39,332 nucleotides of DNA from an uncultured Akkermansia sp. (GCA_947588645.1 CANPYO010000008.1:1-39332); one strand, 5' to 3'. Counted from the first letter of the stretch, positions 1 through 7,461 are shown. Notes: a model not told the origin generated them from the letters alone. Made by a program: numbers and translations.

Positions 1-50
1 CGCCTCAGGGTCTTGCTTGAATGTGGTCACCTATTCCATAAAAAATGCAC

Positions 51-75
51 TTTCCACAAAAAAATGGGTTGACCC
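51..75 (-). terminator. First copy of a duplicated terminator behind the tRNAs
   Basis: This is a 25-bp unit repeated at 102-126 (period 51 bp). Read on the minus strand it gives a short GGGT-CA-ACCC hairpin followed by ATTTTTTT. It lies downstream of the minus-strand tRNA pair. Its stem is only about 4 bp, so it is the weaker of the two copies. Confidence 0.5.
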
Positions 76-101
76 TACTCACACAATACTGCGAAATACC
101 C

Positions 102-130
102 TTTCCACAAAAAAATGGGTTGACCCATTT
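102..130 (-). terminator. Rho-independent terminator of the tRNA operon, second copy
   Basis: On the minus strand AAATGGGT, a CA loop and ACCCATTT form an 8-bp stem running straight into a T tract (ATTTTTTT). The minus-strand tRNA genes end about 60 bp upstream. The core 25 bp duplicates 51-75, so transcripts that escape this hairpin meet the second one. Confidence 0.7.
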
Positions 131-192
131 ATGGTTGACTTCGTACACCGTGCATGGGCAGGTCCCGTCTGCCCCCACTCCTCTCCAACTTA

Positions 193-264
193 AGCCGGTT
201 GTCAGATTCGAACTGACGACCGTCCGATTACAAATCGGGTGCTCTACCACTGAGCTAAACCGGC
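193..264 (-). tRNA. tRNA-Thr (anticodon TGT)
   Basis: The minus strand folds into a full cloverleaf. The acceptor stem is GCCGGTT paired with AACCGGC. The D arm is GCTCAGTGGTAGAGC, and the T arm contains GTTCGAATC. The 7-nt anticodon loop TTTGTAA gives anticodon TGT, which reads ACA. The CCA end is not encoded, because the bases after the discriminator position are not CCA. It follows the tRNA-Val gene by 15 bp and is probably processed from the same transcript. Short open frames through this region are translation artefacts. Confidence 0.95.
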
Positions 265-279
265 GCGACGCATGAATCC

Positions 280-351
280 TACACGGGAAGGGATTCGAAC
301 CCCTGACCAACTGCGTGTAAAGCAGCCGCTCTACCACTGAGCTACCCGTGC
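280..351 (-). tRNA. tRNA-Val (anticodon TAC)
   Basis: The minus strand gives the acceptor GCACGGG pairing with CCCGTGT (position 1-72 is a G-T wobble). It has a normal D arm, a T arm with GGTTCGAATCC, and the anticodon loop TTTACAC with anticodon TAC. CCA is not encoded. It is the first gene of a two-tRNA operon, with a sigma70-type promoter directly upstream and tRNA-Thr downstream. Confidence 0.95.
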
Positions 352-363
352 CTGAACGGCGGC

Positions 364-392
364 ATTCTACATGAGAGATGGCAGGAATGCAA
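364..392 (-). promoter_or_regulatory. Promoter of the tRNA-Val/tRNA-Thr operon
   Basis: Read on the minus strand this is TTGCAT, a 17-bp spacer and TAGAAT. The -10 box ends 12 bp before the mature 5' end of tRNA-Val. TAGAAT recurs as the -10 box of other genes in this window. Confidence 0.7.
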
Positions 393-413
393 GCGAAATA
401 TCGCAACGGCCGG

Positions 414-640
414 AGCAAACGCATTAGAAAATTCGTTTGCTATGTACGATTTGGAGTATAGCGCGCCAGAGGCGCGGATTATGTGAAAACTGCCGACGGC
501 TGTGAGACAGTTTGGCCAAAAGCGCAGCTTTCGCCCCTGCGGGGCAGCCCTGCGGGCTGGCTAATCGGCCTTCCAGCCGTCGGCCGCTTTCGTATCCCCG
601 CAGCTCAGCTGCGCATTATTTGCAAATCGTAAATGGACAG
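414..640. repeat. Composite intergenic repeat block upstream of nadB
   Basis: The gap between the tRNAs and nadB is built from repeat modules seen elsewhere in the window. Positions 414-441 hold a degenerate copy of the hairpin left end of the mobile element (AGCAAACGCATT and its complement). Positions 456-492 (GCGCGCCAGAGGCGCG and flanks) recur inverted at 28250-28287. Positions 486-590 hold an inverted pair of the GCCGACGGC module, so CCGACGGCTG (493-502) can pair with CAGCCGTCGG (574-583). Positions 592-640 (CCCCGCAGCTCAGCTGCGC, then CAAATCGTAAATGG) recur at 38782-38840. No gene is visible here. Confidence 0.75.
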
Positions 641-692
641 GCTTTTTCTTGGGACGGATGTGCGCTTGCCCTGGGCTCGGCTTTTCTCGCAT

Positions 693-720
693 TGACGGAG
701 GGGGGAGAACATGGTAGAAT
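693..720 (+). promoter_or_regulatory. Candidate nadB promoter
   Basis: TTGACG, a 16-bp spacer and TAGAAT are present. The -10 box lies inside the first codons of the longest nadB frame. If this promoter is used, transcription begins near 727 and translation would start at the ATG at 735, not at 711. The G-rich run at 697-707 would then be promoter spacer rather than a ribosome binding site. Confidence 0.45.
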
Positions 721-2333
721 CCGCGCGTACTTTTATGATACACACCGATTTTCTTGTGGTAGGCAGTGGAGTGGCGGGGCTGAGCTTTGCACTGCGGGCG
801 GCGGAACATGGCAGCGTGACGGTGCTCTGCAAGAGTGACCCCCTGGTTTCCAGCTCTGCCAAGGCTCAGGGAGGCATTGCGGCAGTCACAGATAAAAACG
901 ACAGCTTTGAAGAACACATCGCCGACACTCTGGATGCCGGGGCAGGGCTCTGCGACGAACAGGCTGTGCGCACGATTGTGACCGAAGCGCCCGAAGCCAT
1001 TCGCGAATTGTTGGAATGGGGGGTGGACTTCGACCAGATGAAGGATGGAGCCTTTGAGTTGGGCAGGGAGGGCGGCCACGGCAAACGACGCATTCTTCAC
1101 GCCAAAGATACTACCGGACTGGAGATTTCCACCAAGCTGCTGGAATGTGCCAAACGTCATCCCAACATCACTCTGCTGGATCACCGCATCGCCATTGATT
1201 TGATCACCACGGCAAAGTTGGGCTGTGTCACGGAAGACCGCGTGCTGGGGGCTTATGTGTTGAACCCCGCCACAAGTGAGGTGGAGATATTTCGCAGTGA
1301 TCGCGTGCTGTTGGCCACAGGTGGCACCGGGCGCGTGTATATGTACACCACCAATCCTCCCACGGCCACGGGGGACGGCATTGCGATGGCCTGGCGCGCC
1401 GGGGCGCAAATCTCGAACATGGAGTTTGTGCAATTCCATCCCACAACCTTCTACAACCCCAAGAGCCCGGATCGTGAGGGGCTCACCTTTCTCATCTCTG
1501 AAGCGGTGCGCGGTGAAGGCGGCATCCTGAAAGGACCGGATGGAAAGGAGTTCATGCAAAAGTACGATTCGCGCAAGAGCTTAGCGCCACGCGATATCGT
1601 GGCTCGTGCCATCAACAGCGAAATCCTGCGCACCGGGCACCCCTGTATGTACCTGGATATGACTCACAAGCCCGTCGGCTTCATGGCTGAGCGCTTCCCT
1701 TACATCTACGAGACATGCAAAAGTTACGGCATTGATGCTGAGCACGACATGATCCCCGTAGTTCCCTCTGCCCACTACCAATGCGGCGGCGTGAAAACTG
1801 ATACAAACGGGCAGACCAGCCTGCGCGGTCTCTTTGTGGCCGGGGAGAGCGGCTGCACGGGCTTGCACGGCGCCAACCGACTCGCCAGTAATTCTCTTCT
1901 GGAGTGCGTGGTGATCACCAAACGCGCACTTGCAGCCATGCTCACGCGACTTCCCCTCGCGCATGCGGAGGAAGCCTACCCCATTCCGGAATGGAAGCAT
2001 GGCGACCGCGTGCCGCAGGATGATTTGGCAATCCTCTACCATTGCTGGGATGAGGTGCGCCGCACCATGACGGATTATGTGAGCATCGTGCGCACGAACC
2101 ACCGCCTGCAACGCGCGGCCACCCGCCTGCGCAACATTAATCGCGAAATCCACGAATACTACTGGGGCTACCGCGTGACGCCGGAGATTCTCGATTTGCG
2201 TAACCTCGCTCTCACTGCCTCGCTCATAATCGACTGCGCCATTCGCCGGCAAGAATCACGCGGGTTGCACTACAATTTGGATGCGCCGGAGAAGTTGCTC
2301 CATCCCCGCCCAACCATTCTGCACAACGGTTGA
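711..2333 (+). CDS. nadB: L-aspartate oxidase
   Basis: NadB oxidises L-aspartate to iminoaspartate, the first step of de novo NAD synthesis, using FAD in the cytoplasm. The 540 residues equal the usual length. The N-terminal FAD-binding motif GSGVAG is at residues 18-23, followed by AQGGIAAV near 52-59. HAKDTTG, the active-site segment EAVRGEGG, SAHYQCGG and the C-terminal FAD motif GLHGANRLASNSLLE are all present, so the family call is firm. The start is uncertain. ATG 711 follows a GGAGG-like run, while ATG 735 (MIHTDFLVVGSG) fits the promoter at 693-720. No nadA or nadC lies nearby. Two genes follow closely on the same strand, and the next starts 24 bp after this stop. Confidence 0.95.
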   Translation: MVESARTFMIHTDFLVVGSGVAGLSFALRAAEHGSVTVLCKSDPLVSSSAKAQGGIAAVTDKNDSFEEHIADTLDAGAGLCDEQAVRTIVTEAPEAIRELLEWGVDFDQMKDGAFELGREGGHGKRRILHAKDTTGLEISTKLLECAKRHPNITLLDHRIAIDLITTAKLGCVTEDRVLGAYVLNPATSEVEIFRSDRVLLATGGTGRVYMYTTNPPTATGDGIAMAWRAGAQISNMEFVQFHPTTFYNPKSPDREGLTFLISEAVRGEGGILKGPDGKEFMQKYDSRKSLAPRDIVARAINSEILRTGHPCMYLDMTHKPVGFMAERFPYIYETCKSYGIDAEHDMIPVVPSAHYQCGGVKTDTNGQTSLRGLFVAGESGCTGLHGANRLASNSLLECVVITKRALAAMLTRLPLAHAEEAYPIPEWKHGDRVPQDDLAILYHCWDEVRRTMTDYVSIVRTNHRLQRAATRLRNINREIHEYYWGYRVTPEILDLRNLALTASLIIDCAIRRQESRGLHYNLDAPEKLLHPRPTILHNG

Positions 2334-2357
2334 TGCCACTAAACGCCCGTTCCCGTC

Positions 2358-3302
2358 ATGAGTTTTCGCACGCTGCGTTCTGCCATGCTTGCCACGCTGA
2401 TACCGGCGCTGGCGCCTTGGTCATGCGGGGCAGTCGGCATCAGCGGACAAACATCTGTGGAGCGCCGAGGAGCAAGTTCTAACCGAGAAGTGCGCTATGT
2501 CAATCCTCCTACGCAATCGCGCACGGTGAGCAAAGAAAAACTGCGCGAGATGGCCATCAAGAACGGCCCCCTTCGTCCGCAGATCGACCAAAGCAAACGC
2601 AAAAATTTCCCGGACCCTAAAAAGAATCCCACACCGCCTCGCCGCGGCGCTTTCCCATGGCACTTCGACATCACCGCCACCTACTTTTTTATCGGCGAAC
2701 GCGCCACAGCTCGCAATCCTGTGCCCAACACCGCCAGCAGCTGGGATAGCGCTTGGGATGACAATTACGGCGGTTACGATGACCCCGATCCCAAAAAGCG
2801 AGATCCCGTCACCTTTGCGCCGCTTGGCTTCCGTCCCCGGCTCAACCCCTTTTACGTGGCTCTGCCGTACAACGACATCGACCGCGGCGGTCCCAAACCG
2901 GAGGCAGAGAAAGTCATCCCTTGGTACCGTCGCGACAAGGAAGGCAAGTATGAATCGGTCTGTCGCGGAAGCTGGGTGCAGATCTACTACAAGGGACGTT
3001 ACTGCTTTGCCCAGTGGGAGGACTGCGGCCCCTTTGTCACCGATGATTGGGAGTACGTTTTCAAAGGCAAACGCCCGCGCAACACACAAAACAACGGCGC
3101 CGGCATCGATATATCCCCCGCCGTGCGTGATTACCTGGGCATCCCCGGCGGCAGTGCCGTGGTGCATTGGCGCTTCGTCGATTTCTCTCTTGTCCCCGGC
3201 GGCCCATGGGCGCGCTACGGCAAGGACAACCCCTTTGTCAACCCCGCGCTCAAAGAAGCGATCCGCAAATACAGCATCAAATACAATATAAAAGCCAAAT
3301 AA
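2358..3302 (+). CDS. Secreted conserved protein of unknown function, possible double-psi beta-barrel fold
   Basis: The 314-residue product starts with a basic/hydrophobic signal peptide (about residues 1-25). A Lys/Pro-rich linker to about residue 95 follows, then a compact C-terminal region. That region has a Cys- and Trp-rich core (CRGSWVQIYY, YCFAQWEDCGPF) followed by GAGIDISPAVRDYLGI. The spacing of DCGPF and the Asp-Ile-Ser helix recalls RlpA/expansin-like double-psi barrels. This is a weak impression and no enzymatic activity is assigned. It lies 24 bp after nadB and 17 bp before the HAD-FolB gene, so it is probably co-transcribed with both. No clear ribosome binding site precedes the ATG. 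Confidence 0.6.
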   Translation: MSFRTLRSAMLATLIPALAPWSCGAVGISGQTSVERRGASSNREVRYVNPPTQSRTVSKEKLREMAIKNGPLRPQIDQSKRKNFPDPKKNPTPPRRGAFPWHFDITATYFFIGERATARNPVPNTASSWDSAWDDNYGGYDDPDPKKRDPVTFAPLGFRPRLNPFYVALPYNDIDRGGPKPEAEKVIPWYRRDKEGKYESVCRGSWVQIYYKGRYCFAQWEDCGPFVTDDWEYVFKGKRPRNTQNNGAGIDISPAVRDYLGIPGGSAVVHWRFVDFSLVPGGPWARYGKDNPFVNPALKEAIRKYSIKYNIKAK

Positions 3303-3319
3303 CCCCCTGCCTGCAAAAA

Positions 3320-4306
3320 ATGTTTAATTCTCTCATATTCGACTGGTCAGGCACTCTGTGCGATGATCTGACACTCACCCTGCAGGCCACCAACTATGTC
3401 ATCTCGCGATACGGTCTGCCGGCACTAACCCGCGAACAGTTCCGAGCGGAGTTCCAGCTTCCTTACCCGGCCTATTACTCATGGAAAACTCCGGGTATTC
3501 CCATCGAGGAATTAGAAGATCACTACCGGCACATCCTGAACTCACCGGAGGCTGAGCCTGTCACTGTTCTCCCGCATGCACGCGAGTTCCTGGATTACTG
3601 TCGGGCGTGCGGCATCCGCTGCTTCATTCTGTCCAGTATGGATTCTATAGCCTTTGTTCGGCAGGCAAAGGAACTCGGCGTTTTTGACTACTTTGATGGA
3701 TTGCACACCGGTATCCTCAACAAAGAGGCCCACATTCACACCCTGCTTGCCCAGCATGGTCTTGATGCGCACCAAACAGCTTTCATCGGCGATATGCAGC
3801 ACGATATGGCTGCCGCCCACTGCGCCGGCGTGTGCGCCATCGGCGTTCTCACCGGCTACAACAACGCAGCCCAACTTTGCGAGGCTGAACCCGATCTCGT
3901 CGTACCCCATCTCGGTGCTTTGCAGGCGCTCATGCAGCGCGGCAACCGCCCTTCCGCCAAGGATACGATTAAACTGCATGCCCTCTCCTTCACATGTCGC
4001 TTGGGGGTGTTGGAAAACGAGCGCGCCACACCCCAGCCCGTGCAGGCAGATGTCACTTTCACTCCGGAGCTTACCTTCGGCGAAATGGCGGATGACCTTG
4101 CGAAAACCATCGACTACGACGAACTTTCTCGCCGGCTTGTCGAGCTGGCGCAAGCCGAACCTACGACTCTCTTGGAAACTCTCGCGCACAAGCTTGCCGT
4201 ATGCTGCGTGCATGATTTCGGTGCTCGCGCCGCTACGGTGCAACTGCGCAAATTTGTCCTTCCCAACACCTCTGCCGTCTCTGTCACCGCACATGCGCAA
4301 AGGTGA
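3320..4306 (+). CDS. Fusion of a HAD-family phosphatase and dihydroneopterin aldolase (FolB)
   Basis: Two enzymes are joined in 328 residues. Residues 1-205 are a HAD hydrolase with a C1 cap. Motif I is FDWSGTLCD (D8), motif II is ILSS (105-106), the motif III lysine is K135 in NKEA, and motif IV is GDMQHD (157-162). Residues 215-328 are FolB-like. They contain GVLENERATPQP (candidate E234), TIDYDEL, LLETLAHKLA and the lysine in LRKF (K311). FolB converts dihydroneopterin to hydroxymethyl-dihydropterin plus glycolaldehyde in folate synthesis. The HAD half could supply the preceding dephosphorylation of dihydroneopterin monophosphate; that is inference. Motif I has Ser in place of the second Asp (DxS), which is unusual for a phosphatase. 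The start was taken at the ATG directly before the HAD motif, because the upstream frame overlaps the previous gene. Confidence 0.85.
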   Translation: MFNSLIFDWSGTLCDDLTLTLQATNYVISRYGLPALTREQFRAEFQLPYPAYYSWKTPGIPIEELEDHYRHILNSPEAEPVTVLPHAREFLDYCRACGIRCFILSSMDSIAFVRQAKELGVFDYFDGLHTGILNKEAHIHTLLAQHGLDAHQTAFIGDMQHDMAAAHCAGVCAIGVLTGYNNAAQLCEAEPDLVVPHLGALQALMQRGNRPSAKDTIKLHALSFTCRLGVLENERATPQPVQADVTFTPELTFGEMADDLAKTIDYDELSRRLVELAQAEPTTLLETLAHKLAVCCVHDFGARAATVQLRKFVLPNTSAVSVTAHAQR

Positions 4307-4314
4307 GAATCCCC

Positions 4315-4516
4315 GCTCGCCGAATTTTCCAAATCGTACAAAACTGCCGACGGCTGCAAAGCCGTTTGGACAAGAGCGCAGCTTTTGCCCGCAGGGCTCA
4401 CTGGCAGGGTGGTGCCAGTGAGTCATCGTACATAGGCAACCGCATTTTCTAATGCGGTTGCCCACACGTGTCCCAATAAAATTTTCTCCGGGCTCATTCA
4501 ACCCATCCCTCATGCG
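4315..4516. repeat. Composite intergenic repeat block after the HAD-FolB gene
   Basis: In order, the block contains a GCCGACGGC module (about 4338-4396) and a 10-bp-stem hairpin CTCACTGGCA/TGCCAGTGAG (about 4397-4422), which also recurs at 18490-18511. A CGTACATAG junction follows, then the left-end hairpin of the mobile element at 4435-4462, with a compensated variant stem (CAACCGCATT/AATGCGGTTG). Last comes a 54-bp repeat (4463-4516) that recurs at 13324-13377 and 33893-33945. The paired change in the stem suggests that the hairpin itself is conserved. Confidence 0.75.
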
Positions 4517-4628
4517 CCTCATGGAAGATACATAACGGAAGAGAAGTCTGCAAGCTGGCATCGCGTATCCACAAACCATGCTAGTTCACAACACTCTACG
4601 TTTTGAAAGTTTCTATGCGCACTCGCTC

Positions 4629-4722
4629 CGTCAAATTCCCGCGCCGCAGGCGCGCGAACTTCCCAAATCGTACATCGTACATCGTACATGGGCGCCGCTA
4701 GGCGCCCCGTCTGCCCGGTTCT
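4629..4722. repeat. Octamer array followed by a GGCGCC hairpin
   Basis: A GC-rich segment (CGCGCCGCAGGCGCG) leads into AAATCGTACATCGTACATCG, a tandem array of an 8-bp unit. Next comes the small hairpin GGCGCCGCTAGGCGCC. The same order (array, then a hairpin of varying sequence) is seen at 9830-9960, 18300-18345 and 34000-34045. The rest of 4517-4760 shows no gene. Confidence 0.7.
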
Positions 4723-4760
4723 TTCAGATATTTCTTTGTTTGTAGAAAGACAGAAAAAGA

Positions 4761-4788
4761 TTGCGTCCGTATGCATGAAGGGGTATAA
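4761..4788 (+). promoter_or_regulatory. Promoter of the Pro/Gly-rich lipoprotein gene
   Basis: TTGCGT, a 16-bp spacer and TATAAA predict a transcript start near 4795 and a leader of about 30 nt. This gene has one of the few convincing ribosome binding sites in the window (GGAAAGGA at 4807-4813). Confidence 0.55.
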
Positions 4789-4824
4789 AACAAGCCCCAC
4801 AAAGTTGGAAAGGAACCTCAAGCC

Positions 4825-5739
4825 ATGAAGATACCACATGCAACATTAGCACTCCTTACCGGAGTATCGGTGATCTGCAGTTCCTGCGTTGTGCCCGACT
4901 CTGGCTATGCTTCCTATGCTGTGCCAGGCAGTGTGAATGCCGGTGCGGCGTGGACCAGCGCCAGCTACGATGCAAACGGCTTCCCGATCTTCGGCTACTC
5001 GTACGGACGTCCGGTGTACGGTTACACCTCTGCCGGAGTAGCCATTTTCACCATTGCTGCGCTCACGGCGTTGTGCTTTGTACCCCATTGGGCGCCGGCG
5101 TGGTGGTATCGAGGTCCGTACCATTATCCGCACGGCATTCATCGCGTACCCGCCCCTCCGTTCTTCCCTCACGGACACCATCCCGGCATGCGTCCGCCGG
5201 GTGGAGCTGTGCCACCGCCCCGATTTGGTGGCTCCCACCCCCTGCATCCGGGTATGGGCGGGTTCCCCAGGCCTGCCTCGCCGGGCATGCGCGGTCCCGG
5301 TCCGGCGGTTTCCCCCATGCCCTCTCCGGGTGGGGCGAGGGTAATACCGCTTCCCAGAGCAGCTTCGCCGGGTGTGGGTGGAGCGGGTTTCCCCAGGTCT
5401 GCGATGCCGAGCGCCGGACATCCCGCTATCTCGACGATGCCCGCTCCGGGTGGGACAGCTATTCCCCATCCCGTCATGCCGGGTACAGGCACACCTTCCA
5501 TCTCTGCCATGCCGACGCCGGGTGGAATAAGCATCCCGAAACCGGTCACCCCGACTGGGGGAACTCCGGGGATCTCTACCATGCCGGCAACCGGGGGATT
5601 CAGCATTCCCAAGCCGACGGGAATCTCGGCTCCCGCCACGGCACGCTTTGGCCCGCCGGCAGCTTCATCCGGAGGCGGCGTTTCTCGAATCTCCACAATG
5701 GGGGCGGGCATGCCTATGCCGCGTGGCGCAAGGAGATAA
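4825..5739 (+). CDS. Pro/Gly-rich putative surface lipoprotein
   Basis: The 304-residue product has an N-terminal signal ending in VICSSC, a possible but non-canonical lipobox. A short hydrophobic segment AGVAIFTIAALTALCF lies at about residues 70-85. The remaining two thirds are extremely rich in Pro, Gly, Ser and Met. They contain a degenerate repeat of about 26 residues at 200-265 (ISTMPAPGG, ISAMPTPGG, ISTMPATGG, each followed by IPxP). No enzyme domain is seen. It is probably an envelope or surface structural protein. The start is well supported by promoter, ribosome binding site and signal peptide. It is monocistronic, with a terminator directly after it. Confidence 0.75.
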   Translation: MKIPHATLALLTGVSVICSSCVVPDSGYASYAVPGSVNAGAAWTSASYDANGFPIFGYSYGRPVYGYTSAGVAIFTIAALTALCFVPHWAPAWWYRGPYHYPHGIHRVPAPPFFPHGHHPGMRPPGGAVPPPRFGGSHPLHPGMGGFPRPASPGMRGPGPAVSPMPSPGGARVIPLPRAASPGVGGAGFPRSAMPSAGHPAISTMPAPGGTAIPHPVMPGTGTPSISAMPTPGGISIPKPVTPTGGTPGISTMPATGGFSIPKPTGISAPATARFGPPAASSGGGVSRISTMGAGMPMPRGARR

Positions 5740-5760
5740 AGAACCTTCACACGGGGTATT

Positions 5761-5793
5761 AAAGCCGGGTCACAACTTCCGTGACTCGGCTTT
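5761..5793 (+). terminator. Hairpin terminator after the Pro/Gly-rich lipoprotein gene
   Basis: AAAGCCGGGTCAC and GTGACTCGGCTTT form a 13-bp stem with one G-T wobble and a 7-nt loop. It sits 21 bp after the stop codon. With A and T tracts on both sides it could also act on the opposite strand. Confidence 0.7.
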
Positions 5794-5899
5794 CAAAATT
5801 CCGCTCCGCACCAGCTCCGCTAAATTCGCGTGCAAGAGCGGGAATTTTTCAAATCGTAAATCGTACATAGGAAACGCATTTTCTAATGCGTTTGCCCTG
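5788..5899. repeat. GC-rich module, octamer array and left-end hairpin
   Basis: The order is GGCTTTCAAAATTCCGCTCC and following bases, CAAATCGTAAATCGTACATAG, then the element left-end hairpin (5871-5896) finishing with GCCCTG. The GC-rich module is shared with 13477-13535, 18582-18650, 28133-28205 and 34055-34110. The rest of 5900-6011 shows no feature. Confidence 0.75.
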
Positions 5900-6011
5900 G
5901 GGGCGATTGCCCTGAGAGTAGCAAAGCGAGACGGATCTGCGTTTTTTGGGGCAGGGAATATGTGCCGCTGGTCGGCAGTGTGCGGGAGAGAAAGGGAGGT
6001 GCAGCTTGCCT

Positions 6012-7103
6012 TTATTCCACCATAGGGAACAGGGCGAAAAGGTGCTTATTCCCCGTGATGTCCAAAAGTTCGGGAAGGCCTATTTCCGGAGATGTCTTGA
6101 ACCATAGTTCAAAGCGACGAAGGTCTGCGGCGGCAATGACCGTTGCTCTCGCGTAAACTTGTCGGTTGAATCGCCAGCGTGCCAGGTCGAAAATCGGTTG
6201 ATCATTGCCCAACAGCAGACAAATCAGTCTGATTTTTTTATGCAATTCCTCCAGCTGCTCTCGGTTGGACTTTCCGTCAGTAATCGGAATGATCCATGGA
6301 GACTCACGGGTCAGGCCGGGACCTCCGATGGCTCCCGTGCTTTGGGTGATCAGTTCTCGATTTTTCTCGATCATCTCCTGAATTTTCTTCCTTTCCTCCG
6401 GGGAATAATAGGCTGCACAGGGGGCCGGGCGGTGGAATTCCTTTGTCGCAAATTCGTACATTACAAGGGAGAGGAGGGAGGCATTGCCATAGAATCTATC
6501 TTGCGATAAGCGTTGCTTCTCCTTGTTAATTTTCACGTAGATGGCGCGCGCACGGTCTTCCTCAGAGGCGAAAGAGTACACCGTTCGTCCCTCGATGAAG
6601 CGTATACCCAGCATTTTCAATTCCAAGGCTGTACGGGCTCGCAAGTTATTGTGCATGCGCACGGATTCGGCCAGTTTTGGGGTGACGGCAGCTGCTTGCT
6701 CCGCGCTGGTGATACTGATGATCATATCTACCAGATTTTCGCGAGAGCTGAGAACCTCGTTGATCATTGCCTTCGCTTTGTCCTGCACGACTTGATTCAG
6801 ATTCTCAGGTTTGTCAGGAGGGTACGCGGGTTTAATTTCGCCCCGAGCGATTTTTTGCACGGTATCCCTCGTCGCTTTTTCCCACCAAGTTTTTGGGGCT
6901 TTAGTTTTCCAATCTGAGGGGGGTGGATTTGGCGTCGATTCCGTCACATTGCTCTGCTCTCTGGGTCGGGACGTGTCATTTGTTGGTGTTTGTGGCGGGA
7001 TTTGTTCGCTTGCCTGCTCCTGCACCTGAGATTGTTCATCTCCTGCCCAGGAGAGGCTGAGTCCTGCAATCACGACAAAGGCTATTTTCAAGAAAGCTCT
7101 CAT
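6012..7103 (-). CDS. Secreted hypothetical protein
   Basis: The 363-residue product has a clear signal peptide (MRAFLKIAFVVIAGLSLSWA, cleavage before GDE). A low-complexity Gln/Pro/Thr/Ser linker follows to about residue 65. The rest is a largely helical, charged domain with segments such as DKAKAMINEVLSSRENLVDM and EERKKIQEMIEKNREL. No family was recognised. It stands alone between two repeat regions. The start is supported by the signal peptide and by a promoter whose -10 box ends 6 bp before the ATG. Confidence 0.75.
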   Translation of the reverse strand: MRAFLKIAFVVIAGLSLSWAGDEQSQVQEQASEQIPPQTPTNDTSRPREQSNVTESTPNPPPSDWKTKAPKTWWEKATRDTVQKIARGEIKPAYPPDKPENLNQVVQDKAKAMINEVLSSRENLVDMIISITSAEQAAAVTPKLAESVRMHNNLRARTALELKMLGIRFIEGRTVYSFASEEDRARAIYVKINKEKQRLSQDRFYGNASLLSLVMYEFATKEFHRPAPCAAYYSPEERKKIQEMIEKNRELITQSTGAIGGPGLTRESPWIIPITDGKSNREQLEELHKKIRLICLLLGNDQPIFDLARWRFNRQVYARATVIAAADLRRFELWFKTSPEIGLPELLDITGNKHLFALFPMVE

Positions 7104-7109
7104 GGTAGC

Positions 7110-7137
7110 ATCCTACAGGAGAACTCTTGTTTTTCAA
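7110..7137 (-). promoter_or_regulatory. Promoter abutting the start of the secreted hypothetical gene
   Basis: On the minus strand this is TTGAAA, a 16-bp spacer, TAGGAT and six bases, then ATG. The expected transcription start falls on or within a base of the start codon, which predicts a leaderless mRNA. Confidence 0.55.
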
Positions 7138-7218
7138 GAATTATTTGCTGTTGCTCGGAGATTTTGGAATAAGCGAACTGCCGCAAACGTTATGGTTCAG
7201 AGCAAAGAGAGAAGGATC

Positions 7219-7461
7219 CAGGGCAAACGCATTAGAAAATGCGTTTGCCTATTTACGATTTACGATTTACGATGTACGATTTATTGATAACGTGCGCATT
7301 GCGCAGATTTTTTTCGAATCATTAACGTGTGCAGAGATTCCTTTAGAGCGGTCATCATGATGACCGCTTGTTGTCATGATTTTTGATACGTATAAACATG
7401 AATATCAGTCAATAAGATTGTTGCCTCCGTTGATTACCTTCTCTCAAATGCGTTTGCCCTG
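7219..7461. mobile_element. MITE-like element, copy 1
   Basis: This 243-bp element begins CAGGGCAAACGCATT and ends with its inverted complement AATGCGTTTGCCCTG. Next to the left end is a hairpin, then a run of TACGATT octamers, then a core with GTGCGCATTGCGCAG and the perfect 20-bp palindrome GCGGTCATCATGATGACCGC (7348-7367). No protein is encoded. I see no target duplication at this copy. Its right 53 bp form the 3' end of the convergent SMUG1 gene. The other copies are at 20935, 24893, 28296 and 32121. Confidence 0.85.

Noticed and set aside
5-424. Open frames through the tRNA genes on both strands
   Set aside because: They read straight through two complete tRNA cloverleafs; the peptide pattern (SSVVE, GSNPFPC) is the usual artefact of translating tRNA genes.
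561-1559. 332-codon minus-strand frame opposite nadB
   Set aside because: It is antisense to nadB and partly within the upstream repeat block; the product shows no family.
4560-4580. TATCCACAA-like sequence as a DnaA box
   Set aside because: It is a single near match far from dnaA and without neighbours; chance occurrence is likely.
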